Shown: piece by piece, positions 8,401-16,126 of the stretch
How positions within the stretch are numbered: the first letter of the stretch is position 1
How the letters are laid out: each line of letters starts with the position of its first letter
Origin: Dehalococcoidia bacterium
GTDB taxonomy: Bacteria; Chloroflexota; Dehalococcoidia; DSTF01; JACRBR01
Assembly (NCBI GenBank): GCA_021731085.1
Contig: JAKFYB010000015.1
Span: 17,745-81,744, forward strand
Direction of reading: 5' to 3'
DNA: 64,000 bases
Notes under the pieces: model-generated
Told to the model about the DNA's origin: nothing
Seen by the model: the letters and a program-made list of their open reading frames with translations, nothing else
The model's database searches: none
Made by a program: the position numbers and the translations under genes

Positions 8401-9566
8401 AACTGAGCATCTATGCTTCTCTCCGCCCCGGGTGTGTCGAACCCCAGAACCAGCAGGCAGCTGCGCGTGTCGCTCTCGGCAATGAGTACAACCTCGTCTG
8501 CACTATCGACGCCACGCTACAAGCAGGCGAATCGCAGCCATGCGGCGCCATCGGTGCGTCGCTGTGGTACCGCATCACGCCAAACATCAGCGGCACGATG
8601 AACGTCGCCGTCGAATACGCAACGTTCGACACCGTGCTGGCCGCGTACCAGGGGCTCCCTGCGCCCGGCGGTGGCGGTCCACTCCTTACATGCAACGACA
8701 ACGGCGGCGCGTTCGCCGGCGCTTCGGCCATCTCGTTCAACGCGACGGCGGGCGTCCAGTACTACCTGCAGGTTGGCGGCGCGAGCGGCGCTGCCGGCAT
8801 GGTCAGCTTCCGCGCGACGTGCGTTGCTGATACCGACTGCGACGGCGTGCTTGCAACCGACAACTGCGGAATCCAGAACCAGTCGCAGGTGAACACCGAC
8901 AACGGGCCGTTGCTAACGCCGGGCCGCCCGAATGATGTCACCGTCGCCCACGGCGAACAGAACAACGTACCACTAGGCGCTCCGTGCGACATCGACAGCG
9001 ACAACGACAACCTGCTGGACTTCGAGGAGCCGCAGCTTGTATCGCCACCAGGTTGGCCGCGCCCGTGCGCGCCTAGTGTCGGTTCTCTGAATGTGTTGAA
9101 CGCCGACACCGACGGCGACAGAGTCATCGACTTCGCTGAGTGCCGCCTTGGTTCCAATCCACTGAGCGCGGCATCGAAGCCACCGGTTCTATCCGTCGCC
9201 CTCGATCCCGACCGTGACCGGCTCTCGACGGCGTTCGAGGAATCCATCGGCAGCGATCCGAATGACCTCGACACCGACGACGATGGGTTCAGTGACCTGA
9301 TCGAGTACTTCGGCTACGGTACCGCCCTCTGGTCGGTCGATACCGACAACGACAACTGCTCCGACGGCATCGAGATCGCGTCTGTGGACACGAACACGGC
9401 GGTCAATTCGAACGACTTGCTCATCGTCGCGCTGCAGTTCGGCACCCCGGCGCTGGTGCCGGACATCAATAAGGACGGGACGGTCAATCCCGCGGATCTG
9501 GGGCTCGTCGCGAGGAACTACGGCAATGCGCCGGTCATTAGATGTGGAGATCCGCTGCCCGGCTAG
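5481..9566 (+). CDS. Secreted subtilisin-like protease with five repeat domains and dockerin-like C-terminus
   Basis: This 1361-residue exported S8 peptidase starts with a signal peptide (residues 1 to about 27) and an inhibitor-like prodomain. The catalytic triad is visible: D177 in VAVLDTGID, H222 in GHGTHVSG and S395 in GTSMASP. Five related domains of about 125-133 residues start near 467, 590, 723, 856 and 987. They share NDN...GE..PCG..TVWF...FDTVLAAY...CNDD...YYVQAGG and resemble pre-peptidase C-terminal beta domains. From about residue 1115 come Asp-rich thrombospondin-3-like calcium repeats (DTDCDGV, DIDSDNDNL). The end is a dockerin-like pair whose second half, DINKDGTVNPADLGLVARNYG-like, is close to canonical. 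It probably digests extracellular protein; the repeats may bind substrate or cell surface. A G-rich ribosome site precedes the ATG. Confidence 0.92.
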   Translation: MQYRWVGRMAVAFAATSAAILASFGTADTEPQDSDSAKAAASQNSGVAYVDPEVAGQVREDGSARVVVSFFESGKPPETDAAVAAESARVAGARQRTLSAVDTNEFEVRHTFKVVPAVSGVVTEEGLEVLASQPDVARISLDRETRASLTEAVALVNGDDTHALGVTGAGVVVAVLDTGIDTDHPNLSDDLILQRCYLFDGTCPGGGTTGTSAEDGHGHGTHVSGIITSSNADARGIAPDAQIAAYKILADSGNGYFSDVVAAMDDIIVNQPSVDIINMSLGSFGTYAPGSCEAVDPALTSAIATLKAQGVTVFAASGNSFDAGGTSLPACINNVISVGATYDANVGAGYCGEPTVPDLIVCFSNSDPSLDLVAPGSLITSTVTGGGLATFQGTSMASPMAAGVAALLKSDEPLLAPSAIEARLKATGVPVLDARNNVTACRVNALAAVQNTVPAPPCATAVVGPPNDNAIDALPFAPPNPRSQSNFGATRQAGEPQACGGIGSTVWFQYTAPATATVTLHTAGSTFDTALAMYVKTGPGTLGTFLGCNDDTGGTLQSKLTLGVTVGTTYYIQAGGFNGNQGLLTLSMPPSNDDFAGRRTLLPPPTPWNQSTAGASTEINEPLPCNMGGATVWFSFVAPMTGFATAQTAGSSFDTVIGAYDTASSPSGQLNLLNCNDDAGGTLQSAVDLPVTSGTTYYVQAGGYVGQSGDLTLELSFGSSCFVPNDNFFSATFLIAPTSTSQCTTGASIEGGEPLPCGMVGKTAWFTFFADEDAVAIISTFGSDYDTVVAAYDAADSPPGQLGTLLACNDDAGGASQSEVLAQLVEGRQYFVQAGSRGALGGSLSLNVSTASLCLPPNDHVGNASTLVSGGFDTQCTGGAGVEAGENLPCGIGSTVWYRYDATADGVLEVNVNADFNTVLAAYEGMVSPPGVLGYIACNDDVQPGDSSSGVAIGVQAGRSYYFQVGGLGGATGELSIYASLRPGCVEPQNQQAAARVALGNEYNLVCTIDATLQAGESQPCGAIGASLWYRITPNISGTMNVAVEYATFDTVLAAYQGLPAPGGGGPLLTCNDNGGAFAGASAISFNATAGVQYYLQVGGASGAAGMVSFRATCVADTDCDGVLATDNCGIQNQSQVNTDNGPLLTPGRPNDVTVAHGEQNNVPLGAPCDIDSDNDNLLDFEEPQLVSPPGWPRPCAPSVGSLNVLNADTDGDRVIDFAECRLGSNPLSAASKPPVLSVALDPDRDRLSTAFEESIGSDPNDLDTDDDGFSDLIEYFGYGTALWSVDTDNDNCSDGIEIASVDTNTAVNSNDLLIVALQFGTPALVPDINKDGTVNPADLGLVARNYGNAPVIRCGDPLPG

Positions 9567-9591
9567 CGGCAACAATTCGATGCTGCGTGAT

Positions 9592-9630
9592 GATGCACGG
9601 TGGTGTTCGATACACTCGCCACCGTGCATC
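9592..9630. promoter_or_regulatory. 12-base dyad around the recF -10 and start codon
   Basis: GATGCACGGTGG (9592-9603) and CCACCGTGCATC (9619-9630) are perfect reverse complements with a 15-base spacer. The spacer holds TACACT (9611-9616), a plausible -10 placed 7 bases before the GTG start, so recF may be leaderless. The right arm covers the start codon. A matching -35 is weak. The dyad could be an operator or, if transcription comes from upstream, a hairpin. Confidence 0.5.
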
Positions 9631-10790
9631 TTCGCTCGCTCACGCTGACCAATTTCCGCAACTACCGCGCCCAGACCATCGAGGCCGGGCCCGGCCCGGT
9701 GTTGCTCCTCGGCGAGAATGCGCAGGGCAAAACCAACCTCCTCGAGGCCATATTCCTGCTCGCGACGGGGAAGGCCGACCGTGCTGACGGTGACGCCGAC
9801 TACATCGGCTGGTACGCCCGCGATGAAGCGCAGCCCTTCGCCCAGGTCTCCGGCACAGCCGTCCGCGGCGACGACGAGGTCACCGTCGAACTAACCGTTG
9901 TCGGGAAGGAGGGCGCACGAGGGCTGACTGCGTCCAAGCGGTTCAAAGTGAACGGCGTCGCGCGCCGGGGAACGGACGCCGCGGGCCAGATCACGGCCGT
10001 GCTCTTCACGACCGATGACATGGATCTCGTGCGCGGCGCGCCCGGTGGCCGCCGCCGCTATCTCGACGCGATGCTGGGGCAGGCGGATCGGCAGTACGGT
10101 CGCGCCGTCTCCAAGTACGGGAAGGTTGTGACGCAACGGAACGCCCTGCTCAAGCGCATTCAGGAGGGCGACGGCGAACGCGACGAACTCGACTTCTGGG
10201 ACGACGAGATGGCCCGCGAAGCGACGACGATCGCCCAGGCACGCGCGCTCGCGCTGGCCGAACTCTCGTCGTACGCGGGCGAGGGCCACGCCCGCCTGAG
10301 CGGCGAGCGCGAGCAGTTCGAGCTTGCGTACGCGCCGCGCTTCGCAGAGGACTGGACGGCGGAGCGCATTGCCACGGCTCCCGCGGAAGAGGCCGAGGCA
10401 GCGCTCGCAGAAAAGCTGCGCGCAAACCGCTCGCGTGACATCGCCGCCGGCAACACGCTCAGCGGGCCGCACCGCGACGATCTGTCGATGATGCTCGGCG
10501 GCGAACCCGCAGCGTCGTTTGCGTCACGCGGCCAGCAGCGCACCGCCGCGCTCGCAATGCGTCTCGCCGAAACCCGCCTCTTGCAGTCACGCTCCGGCGA
10601 ACGCCCCATCCTCCTGCTCGACGACGTGCTTTCAGAGCTGGACGCATCCCGCCGCGAGACAGTCCTCTCGGCAATCGAAGCAGATCAGGTGTGGATCACA
10701 TCGCCCGACCCGGATCGCTTCGATGCATCGTTCCGCGCATCAGCGACGATGTACGCCATTACCGACGGAGTGGCAAAGAAGTCTGCCTAG
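9624..10790 (+). CDS. recF: DNA replication/repair protein RecF
   Basis: This 388-residue SMC-like ATPase loads RecA at single-strand gaps. The N-terminus VHLRSLTLTNFRNYRAQTI is the RecF signature. Walker A is GENAQGKTNLLEA, the Q-loop region LFTTDDMDLVRGAPGGRRRYLD follows, the signature motif LSGPHRDDL is near residue 282, and Walker B is ILLLDDVLSELDASRR. The GTG at 9624 gives the usual family start; an in-frame GTG 24 bases upstream adds residues not seen in the family. The usual neighbours dnaA, dnaN and gyrB are not adjacent (gyrB is 33 kb away). It converges on the next gene, sharing CTAG across both stop codons. Confidence 0.95.
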   Translation: MHLRSLTLTNFRNYRAQTIEAGPGPVLLLGENAQGKTNLLEAIFLLATGKADRADGDADYIGWYARDEAQPFAQVSGTAVRGDDEVTVELTVVGKEGARGLTASKRFKVNGVARRGTDAAGQITAVLFTTDDMDLVRGAPGGRRRYLDAMLGQADRQYGRAVSKYGKVVTQRNALLKRIQEGDGERDELDFWDDEMAREATTIAQARALALAELSSYAGEGHARLSGEREQFELAYAPRFAEDWTAERIATAPAEEAEAALAEKLRANRSRDIAAGNTLSGPHRDDLSMMLGGEPAASFASRGQQRTAALAMRLAETRLLQSRSGERPILLLDDVLSELDASRRETVLSAIEADQVWITSPDPDRFDASFRASATMYAITDGVAKKSA

Positions 10791-11383
10791 AGAAAGCGCA
10801 GCCGCAGGCGCAGCGACTCCGGGCGCGAATCATCAACGATGACCTGCGTGCCGGTCGCGGCCGTGATCGCCTCGGCGATCGCGTTAGCCGTCATCGGCTG
10901 GCTGAGGATGAGCTGGATGGCGGCTTCGTCGTCCTGGTAGCGGCGGACGGCGGCGGACTGCACCTGTGCGAGCCGGACGAGCGCGCGCTGCACTTCCATC
11001 AGCCCCTGGAAGCCGGGCACGCCAGCGATCGACACATCCACACCCTCGCCGCCGGGCGCGAATGACGGCTCCATCTCGGGAAGCTGCGGCTTTGCGCCGC
11101 CGTTGACCACGGGAGTCGCCGGAGCGCGCGTTTGCGAGAGGTCGTCGATCTTGGCGCTCAGCTCGTCGATGCGGACGGACAGGTGTTCGCTGTGATCGAT
11201 GAGGCGCGTGAGGATGTCGCCGAAGCGGCTCAGTGCGTCGATAAGTTCGGGCGTGATTTGCGGCGCGCGAGCATCACGCTCGGCGGCGATGATCACCTCC
11301 GCCTCGGCGAGCGCCTGTGCGATCAGGCGCGCCGCGCGCTCGCCCGCGGGCTCTTGGATGTATTCGGAGTTGCCTGTCGCCAT
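10787..11383 (-). CDS. Protein of unknown function
   Basis: This 198-residue soluble protein has no family I recognise. Residues about 15-90 are predicted helical with a likely coiled coil (LIDHSEHLSVRIDELSAKIDDLSQ). A Pro-rich linker follows. The C-terminal 100 residues form a compact alpha/beta domain, starting FQGLMEVQRALVRLAQVQ and ending with charged strands SLRLRLRF. The C-terminal domain might bind a partner while the coiled coil oligomerises. The ATG at 11383 was preferred to an upstream in-frame start because the preceding residues are uncharacteristic. Confidence 0.7.
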   Translation of the reverse strand: MATGNSEYIQEPAGERAARLIAQALAEAEVIIAAERDARAPQITPELIDALSRFGDILTRLIDHSEHLSVRIDELSAKIDDLSQTRAPATPVVNGGAKPQLPEMEPSFAPGGEGVDVSIAGVPGFQGLMEVQRALVRLAQVQSAAVRRYQDDEAAIQLILSQPMTANAIAEAITAATGTQVIVDDSRPESLRLRLRFL

Positions 11384-11731
11384 GCGTTTCTTACCGGCCC
11401 TCTGATCCCACTTCCATCTGTCGACGACGGCATCCATGCGCAGGGGTGTCTGGCCCCGCCGAAGGCTCACGCTTCCCGTCGCGTTCCTGCGGCGATTGCG
11501 AGCATCCAGCGTAGAAATATCGGCGGGGGACGGGGTGTGCCGGATAGGAGTATAACAGGGGCTTTCCCCGCGATTTCGTCCGACGGGCCTTAGTCCGGAC
11601 TAGGGGTCTCTCGCGCTCGATCCTAAGCCTCCATCCAACCATAGTGCCCGCACGTCAAGCACCACAGATGCAAACGCGCGTGAGCCGTGGGTGCATACAC
11701 CCGTCAAGTTTCGTGCCGAAGGAGTAGAACC

Positions 11732-12532
11732 ATGCCGAAGTACGAGAACATCATCGTCACGCGCGACAAGAAACTGCCCGGCCTGATGACGATCACCCTC
11801 AACCGGCCGGAGAAGCTCAACGCGCTGAACGTCGCCCTGCACGACGAACTGCAGGACGCCTGCCACAAGCTGGAGTCCGATTTCGAGACGCGCGTCTTGA
11901 TCCTGACCGGCGCCGGCCGCGCGTTCTCCGCCGGCGCGCAGATCGGCGACCGCCGCGAGAGCACGCCCGCAAATGACGTCGACCGCCGCGCCCGCGCGAG
12001 CATCGGCGGTAAGACGAGCGACATGCTCGACCGGCTGGAGCAAGTGACGATCGGCGCCGTCAACGGATTGGCCGTCGGCGGCGCCGTCGTGTTCCTGAGC
12101 TGCCTCGACGTGCGGATCGCCTCGGAGGACGCCTGGTTCTCGATACCGGAGGTCGAGCTCGACCTGCCGCTGACGTGGCAGGCCCTGCCGCGGCTGATGC
12201 GCGAGCTAGGCCCCGCGCGCACGAAGGAGCTTGTGATGGCCTGCGAACGCTTCACGGCGGAGCAGGCTGAGCGCTGGGGCTTCGTGAACCACGTCTACCC
12301 CGCCGACCAGTTGATGCCCGAAGCACGCAAGCTCGCCTCGCGCTTGCTGTCGATGGACCCGCTGTCGCTGGCGAGCACAAAGAGCGCCTGCTCCGCGCTG
12401 GCCAACATGATGGTGCCCGTCGAGGTGACGTGGAGCGACCGCGAGATGATGCTGCTTGCGTACCGGCAGGGCGCGCTTCGCGCACAGAGCAGTCAGAAGC
12501 CGGAGGTCGGAAGTCGGAGGGCTCTCCCATAA
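11732..12532 (+). CDS. Enoyl-CoA hydratase/isomerase family protein
   Basis: This 266-residue crotonase-fold enzyme probably hydrates enoyl-CoA in fatty-acid or related acyl-CoA degradation. The fold signature is LMTITLNRPEKLNALN (CoA binding), then GAGRAFSAGAQI and GLAVGGAVVFLSCLDVRIAS (oxyanion hole). The usual catalytic Glu region reads IPEVELDLP, so E is retained. A strong AAGGAG precedes the ATG. The last residues (SSQKPEVGSRRALP) come from four seven-base repeat units inside the 3' end. Another frame right after the stop would give a KKAAKKA tail, so the original C-terminus was probably replaced by the repeat insertion. Confidence 0.9.
   Translation: MPKYENIIVTRDKKLPGLMTITLNRPEKLNALNVALHDELQDACHKLESDFETRVLILTGAGRAFSAGAQIGDRRESTPANDVDRRARASIGGKTSDMLDRLEQVTIGAVNGLAVGGAVVFLSCLDVRIASEDAWFSIPEVELDLPLTWQALPRLMRELGPARTKELVMACERFTAEQAERWGFVNHVYPADQLMPEARKLASRLLSMDPLSLASTKSACSALANMMVPVEVTWSDREMMLLAYRQGALRAQSSQKPEVGSRRALP
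12491..12518 (+). repeat. Seven-base tandem repeat inside the enoyl-CoA hydratase 3' end
   Basis: Four consecutive heptamers, AGTCAGA, AGCCGGA, GGTCGGA and AGTCGGA, differ at few positions. They are in the coding frame and determine the last residues of the protein. They belong with the other heptamer arrays of this window, although the unit sequence differs. Confidence 0.7.
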
Positions 12533-12551
12533 AGAAAGCGGCGAAGAAGGC

Positions 12552-13322
12552 CTAAGTTCCCTTGCCGCCGCGGCCTTCGCCGCCCGCGAAGCGCATCGCG
12601 CCTTTCGCGGCTTCTTCGAGCACGGTGCGCCCGATCTCGGCCTCGATCTGAATGCCTTCTTCGAGCGGGCGATCCCAGCCTTCGTACAGCGCCTGCCGGT
12701 CGGACAGCACGCACGCCTGAGGATACGCGGCGATCTGCTCCGCCAGTTCGAGCGCGGCCGCAAGCGCCTGCCCCTTCGGCGTGACGCGCGTGACGAGCCC
12801 GATGCGTTCCGCTTCCGCGGCGTCGATCACGCGCCCGCTGAGGATGAGGTCGAGCGCGCGTCCCTGCCCGATGATGCGCGGGAGCCGTTGCGTCCCGCCG
12901 TCGATCAGCGGCACACCCCAGCGCCGTTCGAGGCAGCCGAAGCGCGAGATCTCGCTCGCGACGCGGATGTCGCACCAGCACGCGATCTCGAGCCCGCCTG
13001 CGACGCACCAGCCTTCGATCGCCGCAATCGTCGGCTTCGGTGAGTGTGCGCGCGTGAACCCCATCGGTCCTTCGATCGACGCGCGGTCGCCAGCCGCCCG
13101 CGACCCCGTCGGGTTGTTCATCGCCTTGAGATCCGCGCCCGCGACGAACGACTCGCCACCCGCGCCCGTCACAACGAGCACGCGCGCGTCATCGTCGGCG
13201 ACGAACTCGCGGAAGCGCGCGTACAGCTCCTCCGCCGTCGCGCGGTCGACGGCGTTGCGGCGGTCTGGGCGGTCGATAGTAAGGACCGCTGCGGCGCCTG
13301 CTCGTTCGTAGTAGACAGCCAT
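12552..13322 (-). CDS. Enoyl-CoA hydratase/isomerase family protein
   Basis: This 256-residue crotonase-family protein has AVLTIDRPDRRNAVD near the N-terminus, GESFVAGADLKAM for CoA and the oxyanion hole, and IAAIEGWCVAGGLEIACWCDIRVAS. The Glu of the usual catalytic pair is not obvious in the segment RRWGVPLIDGGTQRLPR, so dehydratase or isomerase activity is uncertain. It converges on the previous enoyl-CoA hydratase with a 19-base gap. The two are related but not a recent duplication. Confidence 0.88.
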   Translation of the reverse strand: MAVYYERAGAAAVLTIDRPDRRNAVDRATAEELYARFREFVADDDARVLVVTGAGGESFVAGADLKAMNNPTGSRAAGDRASIEGPMGFTRAHSPKPTIAAIEGWCVAGGLEIACWCDIRVASEISRFGCLERRWGVPLIDGGTQRLPRIIGQGRALDLILSGRVIDAAEAERIGLVTRVTPKGQALAAALELAEQIAAYPQACVLSDRQALYEGWDRPLEEGIQIEAEIGRTVLEEAAKGAMRFAGGEGRGGKGT

Positions 13323-13380
13323 GGGCCTGAGGTTATATCCACTGGCTGTTAGGTTCTAGGTCTTCGCCGCATTCGCACTG

Positions 13381-14169
13381 CTAGCAGATGGGCAACGGCT
13401 CCGTCATCGCATCGAGGTCGTTGAGACTGTAAATCGGGTCGTACATGGGATCCCCTGATTCCGCGCTCACCGGCAGGTCGAAAGAGAGCAACCCCATGTA
13501 CTTCGACACGAACTTGCGGACGCGGCTTCGGAACAGCTCCTCGTCCTCCCGCTCCCCGTAGACGCGAGGATCCATCCGGAACGTCGAGATGATGCCGCGC
13601 GGGTTGCCAGCGTTTCCTTTGATTCCGAACACGAAGCGATAGTCCGTCGTGGAGTCGTACAGGTCGACCGGCGTGAGCACGATGAGCGTCACGTCTGGAT
13701 TGTTGTAGTCATCAAGGAAGGAGTTCCCGGCGTAGTCGATCGAAGGCCCTGCGTCGACCTGCCCGCGCTGCGTGTTGAAGATGCCGCCCCTAATCGCCAA
13801 GGGCTCAAGAACGGAGATCGTAAGCCCGCAGTCCTCCTTATAGAACCGCACGAGGTGGTTCACCAGTTCCGGCGAGACCTGGCCGAGCAGCACCAGGCAC
13901 ACGCGCTTGCCGAGACCTTCGCACGTGCGCGCGCCGGTAATCGCCGTTTGCGCTTCGAGGCATGCCGCCTCCTGTTTGATGCACGCGTCGGCGTCGTCGG
14001 TCGCACCACCATCTTCGGGTGTGAGCTTGGCCGTTGCTGGTGTGCGCTCTGAGGATGTTGATGTCGGACGTGGCGCGGCCTCGGTGAGTGGTTTGTCGCC
14101 GGTCTTGCACGCGCCAGCACAGGCGGCCGCGCAAGCCAACAACAAGGAAACCAACAACCATTGCGACAT
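13381..14169 (-). CDS. Archaemetzincin-like exported protein lacking the zinc motif
   Basis: This 262-residue protein begins with an export signal rich in Leu, Ala and Cys (LLLACAAACAGAC); it may be a lipoprotein. The core resembles archaemetzincin: VTLIVLTPVDLYDSTTDYRFVFGIKG, then IISTFRMDP, then SRVRKFVSKYMGLLSF and DPMYDPIYSLNDLDAMTEPLPIC. Where active members have HEXXHXXGXXH, this has FVSKYMGLLSFDL with no His, so metalloprotease activity is not expected. Cysteines are frequent in the first 110 residues and may form disulfides. The fold match is from memory and is moderate. It is divergent from the cyclase gene. Confidence 0.65.
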   Translation of the reverse strand: MSQWLLVSLLLACAAACAGACKTGDKPLTEAAPRPTSTSSERTPATAKLTPEDGGATDDADACIKQEAACLEAQTAITGARTCEGLGKRVCLVLLGQVSPELVNHLVRFYKEDCGLTISVLEPLAIRGGIFNTQRGQVDAGPSIDYAGNSFLDDYNNPDVTLIVLTPVDLYDSTTDYRFVFGIKGNAGNPRGIISTFRMDPRVYGEREDEELFRSRVRKFVSKYMGLLSFDLPVSAESGDPMYDPIYSLNDLDAMTEPLPIC

Positions 14170-14250
14170 GCGTGGGAACCCCCAACCTAGTATCGTCCCA
14201 CCGCACCCAGCGCCTGAGCGCGCATCCTGCCGTTTGCCCCGGAGGTTCTG

Positions 14251-15147
14251 ATGGAACGCACACCGCCGAACCGCGATGAAGCCGCCGCGTACCTGCGCGA
14301 GAACAACTGGGGCCGCTGGGGGCCTGACGACGAGCAGGGCGCCATCAACCTGATCACGCCCGAGAAGCGCGTGCAGGCGGCCGCGCTCGTGAAATCGGGG
14401 CGGGCGGTGTCGCTCAGCCGCGACTATCCGAAGACGCCCGGACGCGGGAATCCCCAGCCCGCGCAACACTTCATCCGGCTCTATGACGGCGCCGTTGTCG
14501 ACTTCTACGGCATCTCCTACCACGGCTACGTGACAACGCACGTCGATGCGCTGTGCCATGTGTGGGACGAGAACGGCATGTGGAACGGCCGCGACCCAAA
14601 CGTTGAAATCACGACCGAGGGCGCGAACTACGGCGCCATCCACCACTGGCGCGAGGGCATCACGACGCGCGGCGTCCTGCTCGACGTTCCGCGCTTTCGC
14701 GGCGAGCCATCGGTGACCATCGAGAAGCCGGTGCACGGTTGGGAGCTCGAGGCGATCTGCGAAGCGCAAGGCGTGACAGTCGAGCCCGGAGACGCGCTCG
14801 TCGTGTACAGCGGCCGCGAGGCGTGGCAGTCAGCGAACCCGGCCTGGAGCGGCTACAACCCGCCATCACCCGGACTGCACGCATCGTGCCTGCCGTTCGT
14901 GCGCGACCACGACGTGTCGGCGCTCGTGTGGGATCTGATGGATGCATCGCCGAACGAGTACGGCATGCGTTGGTCGATGCACGGCGCGCTCTTCGCGTAC
15001 GGTGTTGCCCTCGTCGACAACTCGCTGCTCCAGCCCCTCGCGGAGGCGTGTGCAGAGGAGAAGCGCTATGAATTCATGCTCACCCTCGCCCCGCTGCCCG
15101 TAGTCGGCGGCACAGGCTCCCCCGTAAACCCGATCGCGTTGTTCTAG
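14251..15147 (+). CDS. Cyclase-family (kynurenine formamidase-like) metal hydrolase
   Basis: This 298-residue protein belongs to the family of arylformamidase-like cyclases. The metal motif, usually HXGTHXDXXXH, appears as YHGYVTTHVDALCHVW. The start NNWGRWGPDDEQGAINLITPE is typical of the longer subgroup. C-terminal motifs include PGDALVVYSGRE and LHASCLPFVRDHDV. The substrate is unknown; members hydrolyse N-formylkynurenine or cyclic amides. GGAGG stands 6 bases before the ATG. A strong hairpin terminator follows the stop. Confidence 0.88.
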   Translation: MERTPPNRDEAAAYLRENNWGRWGPDDEQGAINLITPEKRVQAAALVKSGRAVSLSRDYPKTPGRGNPQPAQHFIRLYDGAVVDFYGISYHGYVTTHVDALCHVWDENGMWNGRDPNVEITTEGANYGAIHHWREGITTRGVLLDVPRFRGEPSVTIEKPVHGWELEAICEAQGVTVEPGDALVVYSGREAWQSANPAWSGYNPPSPGLHASCLPFVRDHDVSALVWDLMDASPNEYGMRWSMHGALFAYGVALVDNSLLQPLAEACAEEKRYEFMLTLAPLPVVGGTGSPVNPIALF

Positions 15148-15172
15148 CGATCAGCAGGCGGAGACGCGAAGA

Positions 15173-15198
15173 GGCCCGGACGATTGCTCGTCCGGGCC
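15173..15198. terminator. Bidirectional hairpin terminator
   Basis: GGCCCGGACGA and TCGTCCGGGCC form a perfect 11-base stem with a 4-base loop, between two convergent genes. There is no long T-run on either side, but position and strength suit shared termination. Confidence 0.65.
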
Positions 15199-15233
15199 CC
15201 ACATATCGCTCGCGTTATCGCTCGCCTGGCGGG

Positions 15234-15470
15234 TCAGGCCGCGAGCGTTGGAGCCTCGTCGGACCACTCCTGCATGGCCTGCTGCCCCGGGCGGTCGACG
15301 TGAACCTTGTCGTCGACGCTCGTCACCCAGTTCAGCGGGAACCAGTGATGGTTGCCCTCGTCGTCCTTGGTTACCTTGATGAACACGCCCTCGATGCGGT
15401 CCACCTCCGCGAATTGCTTGTTGTCCGAGCAAACAATCGGCATGCCTTCTTTGATGTCCGTCTTGTTCAT
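15234..15470 (-). CDS. DUF2171-family small protein
   Basis: This 78-residue PRC-barrel-like protein has the layout IKEGMPIVCSDNKQFAEVDRIEG followed by WFPLNWV and a charged end. Members are small soluble proteins of unknown role, often near stress or membrane genes. It stands alone, convergent with the cyclase gene across a hairpin terminator. Confidence 0.82.
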   Translation of the reverse strand: MNKTDIKEGMPIVCSDNKQFAEVDRIEGVFIKVTKDDEGNHHWFPLNWVTSVDDKVHVDRPGQQAMQEWSDEAPTLAA

Positions 15471-15592
15471 GATGCTGGTGCTCCTTGGCGCTTCGATGTG
15501 ACATCCACACCGTAGCCCGCCGTACCTGCACGAACCGCTACAGGCACGCCACCACCATCAAGCCCGTATCACGAACCACCCCGCCGCTCGAA

Positions 15593-15946
15593 CTACGCGG
15601 CGAGTCCCGCAGGTTCACGCCGCCGTCGCTGCTTGCGCGCGGGCCGAGGACTTGGCGTCGGCGCGACGAGCCACGCCGGTCGGCCTTCTGGCTCGTCGAA
15701 CCGCAGCGAATCAACCCGGACCAGAGCTGCACCGACGATCGCTTCCGCAATCACGGCCGCGGCCACATGATCCTCGCAGCGACTCACCAGCACCGCCGCG
15801 CTCTCGCCCGGCTCGTCGGACACGAAGATGATCGAGTGCATCCCCAGCCCCCAAAGCCGCACCTCGTCCGCATCGATCCGCGCGCGAATCTCCTCCTCAC
15901 CGGCCATGCTCCGGTGCCACGTCATCATCGAAACGAACGTCGCCAC
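15593..15946 (-). CDS. Small protein of unknown function
   Basis: This 117-residue protein begins VATFVSMMTWHRSMAGEEEIRARID at a GTG preceded by a G-run 6 bases upstream. Residues 1-95 look like a compact alpha/beta domain (HSIIFVSDEPGESAAVLVSRCEDHVAAAVIAEAIVG in parts). The tail is Arg/Pro-rich. The sequence reads as protein on this strand, whereas the long open frame on the other strand does not, so I take this as the real gene and start the plus-strand esterase later. No function is assigned. Confidence 0.55.
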   Translation of the reverse strand: MATFVSMMTWHRSMAGEEEIRARIDADEVRLWGLGMHSIIFVSDEPGESAAVLVSRCEDHVAAAVIAEAIVGAALVRVDSLRFDEPEGRPAWLVAPTPSPRPARKQRRRREPAGLAA

Positions 15947-16126
15947 AAGACACCCCCTGTCCGACTCACGTCGGGCCCCGTCCCCCGTCTCAAGTTCCGG
16001 GATCGGTATCGGCGGCTCCGAGCCATAAGGTGTAAACAAAGTACTAACGCTTTCAGGTTGCAATGCGCCTGCAATATGAGCCGCCCTTCCTTGTATGACC
16101 CCGCCGCGAGCCAGATACTCACTGAC

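Noticed and set aside
13330..13370. A further heptamer-like segment (GTTAGGT, TCTAGGT)
   Set aside because: Only two units match, so it is not counted with the clear arrays.
14170..14769. Upstream extension of the archaemetzincin-like frame
   Set aside because: It overlaps the confident cyclase gene on the other strand; the Met at 14169 opens an export signal.
15485..16126. N-terminal extension of the esterase frame upstream to 15485
   Set aside because: The extra 214 residues read as noncoding and overlap a convincing minus-strand protein at 15593-15946.
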